Shown piece after piece: positions 60,241 through 64,000 of a DNA stretch of 64,000 nt. Source of the stretch: Sphingomonadales bacterium (lineage in GTDB: Bacteria > Pseudomonadota > Alphaproteobacteria > Sphingomonadales > Sphingomonadaceae); the NCBI GenBank assembly GCA_027491235.1, contig JAIXWO010000026.1, positions 62,001 through 126,000 on the forward strand. Reading direction: 5' to 3'. Numbering within the stretch: the first letter of the stretch is position 1; the number at the start of each line of letters is the position of its first letter. A program made the translations under genes and the position numbers. The notes beneath the pieces were generated by a model. It ran no database searches and was not told where the DNA came from. It saw only the letters and a list, made by a program, of their open reading frames with translations.

Positions 60241-61674
60241 TCACGCCTGATGGATCGCCTTGGTGACGAGATAGCTGTCCAGACCTTCCGGCCCGCCTTC
60301 GCTGCCAAAGCCGGATTCCTTGACACCGCCAAAGGGCGCATCTGGCACAGAGATCGCAAAGGTGTTGATGCCGACCATGCCGCTCTCAATGGCGTCGCCC
60401 AGCATGTTCGCCTGACGGGCATTCTCCGTAAAGGCAAAGGCGGCAAGGCCGTAGGGCAGGCGGTTGGCCTGCTCGATCGCGTCGTCAAACGTGTCGAACG
60501 GGCGCAGCAAGGCGAGCGGGCCGAATGGCTCGTTCGACATGACATCCGCTTCAAGCGGCACATCGGCGAGGACGGTTGGCTGGAAGAAGAAGCCCTGATT
60601 GCCGCGTTCGCCACCGGCCAGAACCTTGGCGCCTTTCTTGCGGGCGTCCTCGACCAGCGCGCCAATGGCCTCGGGCCGGCGCGGATTGGCGAGCGGGCCC
60701 ATATTGGTCGCCGGGTCCAGTCCGCTGCCGGTTGTCACCTTCTTGGTCCGTTCGGCAAAACCCGCGACAAAGCGGTCGTAAATGCCGCGCTGGACGTAGA
60801 AGCGGGTGGGGGAGACGCAGACCTGTCCCGCATTGCGGAACTTCTGCGGCACGACCATGTCGAGCGTCTTTTCCAGATCGCAATCATCAAAGATGAGGAC
60901 GGGTGCGTGGCCGCCCAGTTCCATCGTGATGCGCTTTGCCCCATCGGCGGCGAGCCGCATCAGATGCTTGCCGACCGGGATTGAGCCGGTGAAGCTGATC
61001 TTGCGGATCGTCTTGGAGCCGATCAGGTGGCGGCTGACCATATCCGGCACGCCGTAGACAAGCTGGGCGACATCGGCGGGAACGCCTGCATCAATTACGC
61101 AGCGCATGAGCGCAGAAGTGCAGCCCGGCGTTTCTTCAGGCGGCTTCGCGATGACCGAGCATCCTGCGGCGAGGGCCGCGGCCAGCTTCTTGGTCATCAG
61201 ATAGACAGGGAAATTCCAGGGCGTGAACGTCGCCGTTGGCCCGACCGGCTGCTTGATGACAATCGAGCGCTGGCCCGTTGGGCGGATGAGGACGCGGCCA
61301 TGGGCGCGCTTCGCCTCTTCAGCATAATAATCAAACAGGCCCGCCGAGGAGGCAACTTCACCGCGGGCTTCGACAAGCGGCTTGCCTTGTTCCAGCGTCA
61401 GCAGAATGGCGATGGCCTCTGTCCGTTCGCGGATCAGGGTCGCAACCTTATGGAGGATGGCGCCGCGCGCCTCGACATCCATGGCGCGCCACGTGACGAA
61501 CCCGCGCTCGGAGGCGGCCAATGCCTCATCAAGATCACCCGCCGTTGCCATGGGAACAGCTGCAAGGACATCGCCGGTTGCCGGATTGACGACAGCATGT
61601 TCGTCACGGCCTTCGCCGGTGCGCCAACTGCCATTGATGAAAAGCTTGAGTTCGGTGTCGTAGGTTTGAGTCAT
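60241..61674 (-). CDS. gabD: NAD(P)-dependent succinate-semialdehyde dehydrogenase
   Basis: A 477-residue aldehyde dehydrogenase. Cofactor-binding motifs: TPWNFPVYLMTKKLAAALAA and FTGSIPVGKHLM; general base Glu in MELGGHAPV and catalytic Cys in NAGQVCVSPTRF. Sequence is closest to succinate-semialdehyde dehydrogenases of the GabD type. ATG 61674 is chosen over the longer frame. Confidence 0.88.
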   Translation of the reverse strand: MTQTYDTELKLFINGSWRTGEGRDEHAVVNPATGDVLAAVPMATAGDLDEALAASERGFVTWRAMDVEARGAILHKVATLIRERTEAIAILLTLEQGKPLVEARGEVASSAGLFDYYAEEAKRAHGRVLIRPTGQRSIVIKQPVGPTATFTPWNFPVYLMTKKLAAALAAGCSVIAKPPEETPGCTSALMRCVIDAGVPADVAQLVYGVPDMVSRHLIGSKTIRKISFTGSIPVGKHLMRLAADGAKRITMELGGHAPVLIFDDCDLEKTLDMVVPQKFRNAGQVCVSPTRFYVQRGIYDRFVAGFAERTKKVTTGSGLDPATNMGPLANPRRPEAIGALVEDARKKGAKVLAGGERGNQGFFFQPTVLADVPLEADVMSNEPFGPLALLRPFDTFDDAIEQANRLPYGLAAFAFTENARQANMLGDAIESGMVGINTFAISVPDAPFGGVKESGFGSEGGPEGLDSYLVTKAIHQA

Positions 61675-61693
61675 GCGCCTTGTTAGCGCCAAT

Positions 61694-62293
61694 TCACCGG
61701 TAATTGAAGCTGATCGAGATGCGGTCTGTCTTGGCTTTGCTGGGGACCACCTCATGCGTCAGCCAGCTTTCCCAAAGGAAAATCGTTCCGGCCTTAGGTT
61801 CGGCATAGATAAAGGGCTGAAACTCCGCGGGTGCATCCGCTCGGCGGGCTGGGGCAGCCATCATCCGCGAGAGGCGCGGGTCTTCCAGCTTGAGGGCGCC
61901 GGACCCCTTGGGCACCAGCACATAGACGGTGCCGGATATGATGCTGTGCGGGTGAATATGGCCGCTGTGCGTGCCGCCCGGCTTCAGGACATTCACCCAA
62001 AGACTATCGAGTTTGGGCTTTCGGCCAAGGTCAAAATGGCATGCCTCGGCAAAGGCGCGGACATGCTTATCGAGGCTGCGCTTCAGATCTTCAAAAGCGG
62101 GATCGCGGATCGTGAGGTCGTTAAGCGAGGCATAGGAGGTGTAACCCATATAGCCATGCTCTTTGGACCAGTTACGCCCGGCCACATCGTCCTCCTCTAG
62201 CGCGCGGCAAGAGCCTTCAAGCTCTTCAAGCAGGTCAGGATTATCGAGTGCGCCTTCATAAAAGGGCGTCGCAAAAAGAGAGCGTATCGTCAT
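61694..62293 (-). CDS. TIGR02466-type 2OG-Fe(II) oxygenase-like protein
   Basis: A 199-residue double-stranded beta-helix protein of the TIGR02466 family: the first His motif in GTHSGHIHPHSIISGTVYVL and the second in WLTHEVV, then an Arg in RISISFNYR. This gives a possible H-x-H...H Fe site and a 2-oxoglutarate Arg. Function is unknown. ATG 62293. It ends 20 nt before the ALDH start and is probably in the same transcript. Confidence 0.82.
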   Translation of the reverse strand: MTIRSLFATPFYEGALDNPDLLEELEGSCRALEEDDVAGRNWSKEHGYMGYTSYASLNDLTIRDPAFEDLKRSLDKHVRAFAEACHFDLGRKPKLDSLWVNVLKPGGTHSGHIHPHSIISGTVYVLVPKGSGALKLEDPRLSRMMAAPARRADAPAEFQPFIYAEPKAGTIFLWESWLTHEVVPSKAKTDRISISFNYR

Positions 62294-62329
62294 ACGCCTC
62301 TCATGCGGTTCACAGGGCATCCACGCAAC

Positions 62330-62353
62330 ATCCATAATCTATCCATTATGGAT
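62330..62353. promoter_or_regulatory. 9-bp inverted repeat in the divergent spacer
   Basis: ATCCATAAT and ATTATGGAT are exact reverse complements with a 6-nt centre. It lies between the divergent oxygenase-like and adhesin genes, so it could bind a regulator. Confidence 0.4.
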
Positions 62354-62444
62354 ATATTCACCGTTTTCCTTTAGCAAAGCCGCAGAGTGCGGGCCCGAGT
62401 TTGGGGCTCCAGTAGCCGGGGGACTGCGTTGGGGAACGACAAGA

Positions 62445-64000
62445 TGCTGGCAATTGCGCGATGGATCGCGCGGTTGTTTGCCGTTTTCGTCATGACCTGG
62501 TCTGGGTCCGCACTCGCCGCAGTGTGTGCGCCTGCGACGTCGCAGGGGACGGCGCCCGCAAGCTGGCAGACCTATTGCTGGCTGGACTTCACGACGTACA
62601 ACGATGCAACCGCGCGGACCGGTGCCGGACAGAATTTCAGCTACACCCTGTCTGATGGCGCCGTTCTGACCTTTACAGTTCGAACAACCGGTGCTGCGAT
62701 CAGGTCTATTGCGGCTCCGTCTTGGGGTGGTGCTGCCGTTGGGAACACGGCCTTTCTGGGTATCCCCAACCGCCCGATCCTCTATCAATCGGCGGCGGGA
62801 ACAACACAGGTCACAATTTCAAACATCCTCATCACACCGCCACCCGGTGCGCCTGCGGTCACGGCCTATATGTTCGTCGGGGCGGATGCGGAATCAACCA
62901 ATGACGGGGAATCGCTGTCGTTCAACACCAATGGTGGCAACTGGACACTGCTCGATCAGGTGGACCCGATCACTGGGGCGACCTATCCGCCGATCAGCGG
63001 CATCGGCACGCAGACGTTTACAGAAACCGGCGTTCCGGGGACGGTGGGCGGCTATATTGTGGGATCGACCAGCCCAACGACGGTGCAGACAACACTGGTT
63101 GGCGGCGGCCTCCAGGGCGCGATGTTCGCCGTCCGCTTCGCCTCCATGCGGCTGACAAAGGTGATCAACGGTGCCCGCGTTAACGCGGCTGACCAGTTCA
63201 GATTCGACGTAACCGCGACATCCACCGGAACGACCCTTGCGACAGGTGTAACCTCTGGCTCAGGAACGGGACCGTTTACGGCAGCAGCGGTCTCGCTCGC
63301 CTCCGGCGTTCCGCTCACGCTGTCTGAGTCCATGGCTGCCGGCAGCGTTAGCCCACTCACCAGTTACAGCCCTAGCCTGACCTGCACCAACGGCACGGTC
63401 GGATCGACAACGCCACTGCCAACCAATGTTGCCACCACGAGTTTTAACTTCGGCGCCTTGCAATTCGGGGATGCCATCGCCTGCACCTTTACAAACACCG
63501 CCTTTCCGCACCTTCGCATCCAAAAGGCGCTTGGTGGCACGGGGCGGCGCTTTGCCAGCGACCAATTTACGATGAGCATTACCCAAGGGGTGACATCTGT
63601 CGCCTCAACCACCACGACTGGCACAGGAACAACCGTTACCTCAGGCGCGACAGCCCTCCTCCAAGTGACGGCCGGGCAGCCCTACACCTTTGCGGAAGCT
63701 GCCTCGGGTTCCACGGTGCTGTCCCAGTACACCGCCACCATGTCGTGCACCAATGCGCGCAATGGCACGACGACGGCCTTTGCTGTTCCAGCAACCATTA
63801 CGCCGATCCTTGGGGATCTGATCACCTGCACCGTGACGAACACACCACGGGCGGCCAATGCCTCGCTGACCACGGTCAAATCCTCAACCGTCATCTCTGA
63901 TCCTGTCAACGGCACGACCAACCCCAAGCTGATTCCCGGCGCGGTGCTGAGTTATTCGATCAACGTGTCCAATTCCGGGAGCTTGGGCGTCGACAGCAGC
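62445..64000 (+). CDS. Fibrillar adhesin with CshA-NR2-like and SpaA/DUF11-like repeats (5' part)
   Basis: An uninterrupted frame from ATG 62445 (after GGGGA) to the right edge, 518 codons. It has a signal peptide (about residues 1-26, ending SALA), then a CshA non-repetitive-type domain (ASWQTYCWLDFTTY, then SDGAVLTFTVRTTG). Two tandem beta-repeats of about 115 residues follow, opening with MRLTKVINGARVNAADQF and LRIQKALGGTGRRFASDQF and each closing in CTFTNT or CTVTNT. The last visible part begins a DUF11-type repeat (TVKSSTVISDPVNGTTNPKL). Likely a large secreted or surface adhesin. Confidence 0.85.

Overview
The window looks like a chromosomal segment of a GC-rich alphaproteobacterium, most likely order Sphingomonadales. 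The evidence is the mix of TonB-dependent receptors, PEPxxWA-CTERM proteins, MipZ, a DivK-type regulator followed by a DUF3572 gene, the RidA/GDPD/GNAT block and an lptC-lptA-lptB-rpoN order. This placement is an inference from gene content; no marker search was possible.

Region 1 (1-12.8 kb, minus strand) is a type II secretion locus: gspC-D-E-F-G-H-I-J in one overlapping operon that runs off the left edge. It is preceded by a large TonB-dependent receptor, a proline-linker lipoprotein with a beta-helix-like body, and the prepilin peptidase gspO. The lipoprotein and receptor sit inside the secretion locus and are natural candidates for substrate and partner. Region 2 (13.0-20.1 kb, plus strand) holds a second TonB-dependent receptor with a Tat-exported PhoD-type phosphatase, an LpxH-like phosphoesterase overlapping a family 4 glycosyltransferase, and a four-repeat membrane protein.

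Region 3 (20.16-30.3 kb) is accessory DNA stacked on tRNA-Leu(CAG) at 30.2 kb. An integrative element at 24.70-30.21 kb carries a P4-type integrase, an excisionase-like protein, a ribbon-helix-helix-like protein, hipBA coupled to an HNH nuclease gene broken by a frameshift, and a divergent orphan toxin-binding-domain antitoxin. The hipB promoter has three 16-bp operator-like palindromes exactly 50 bp apart. Outside it, 20.2-24.7 kb encodes two PEP-CTERM proteins, a Ser/Thr kinase with TPR-like tail and an ECF sigma factor, and this block is bounded by a further 3' fragment of the same tRNA.

Region 4 (30.4-62.3 kb) is mostly core genome: uppP, rpoN, LPS transport (lptC, lptA, lptB), an RNase D homologue, a glycine-rich double cold-shock protein, a CPBP protease with a Shine-Dalgarno-sequestering inverted repeat, dps, rpmG, divK, panC, mipZ with a membrane J-domain protein, a phosphomannomutase, an Lhr-like helicase, dnaN and several metabolic enzymes. 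The window ends inside a large repeat-containing fibrillar adhesin (62.4 kb to the edge).
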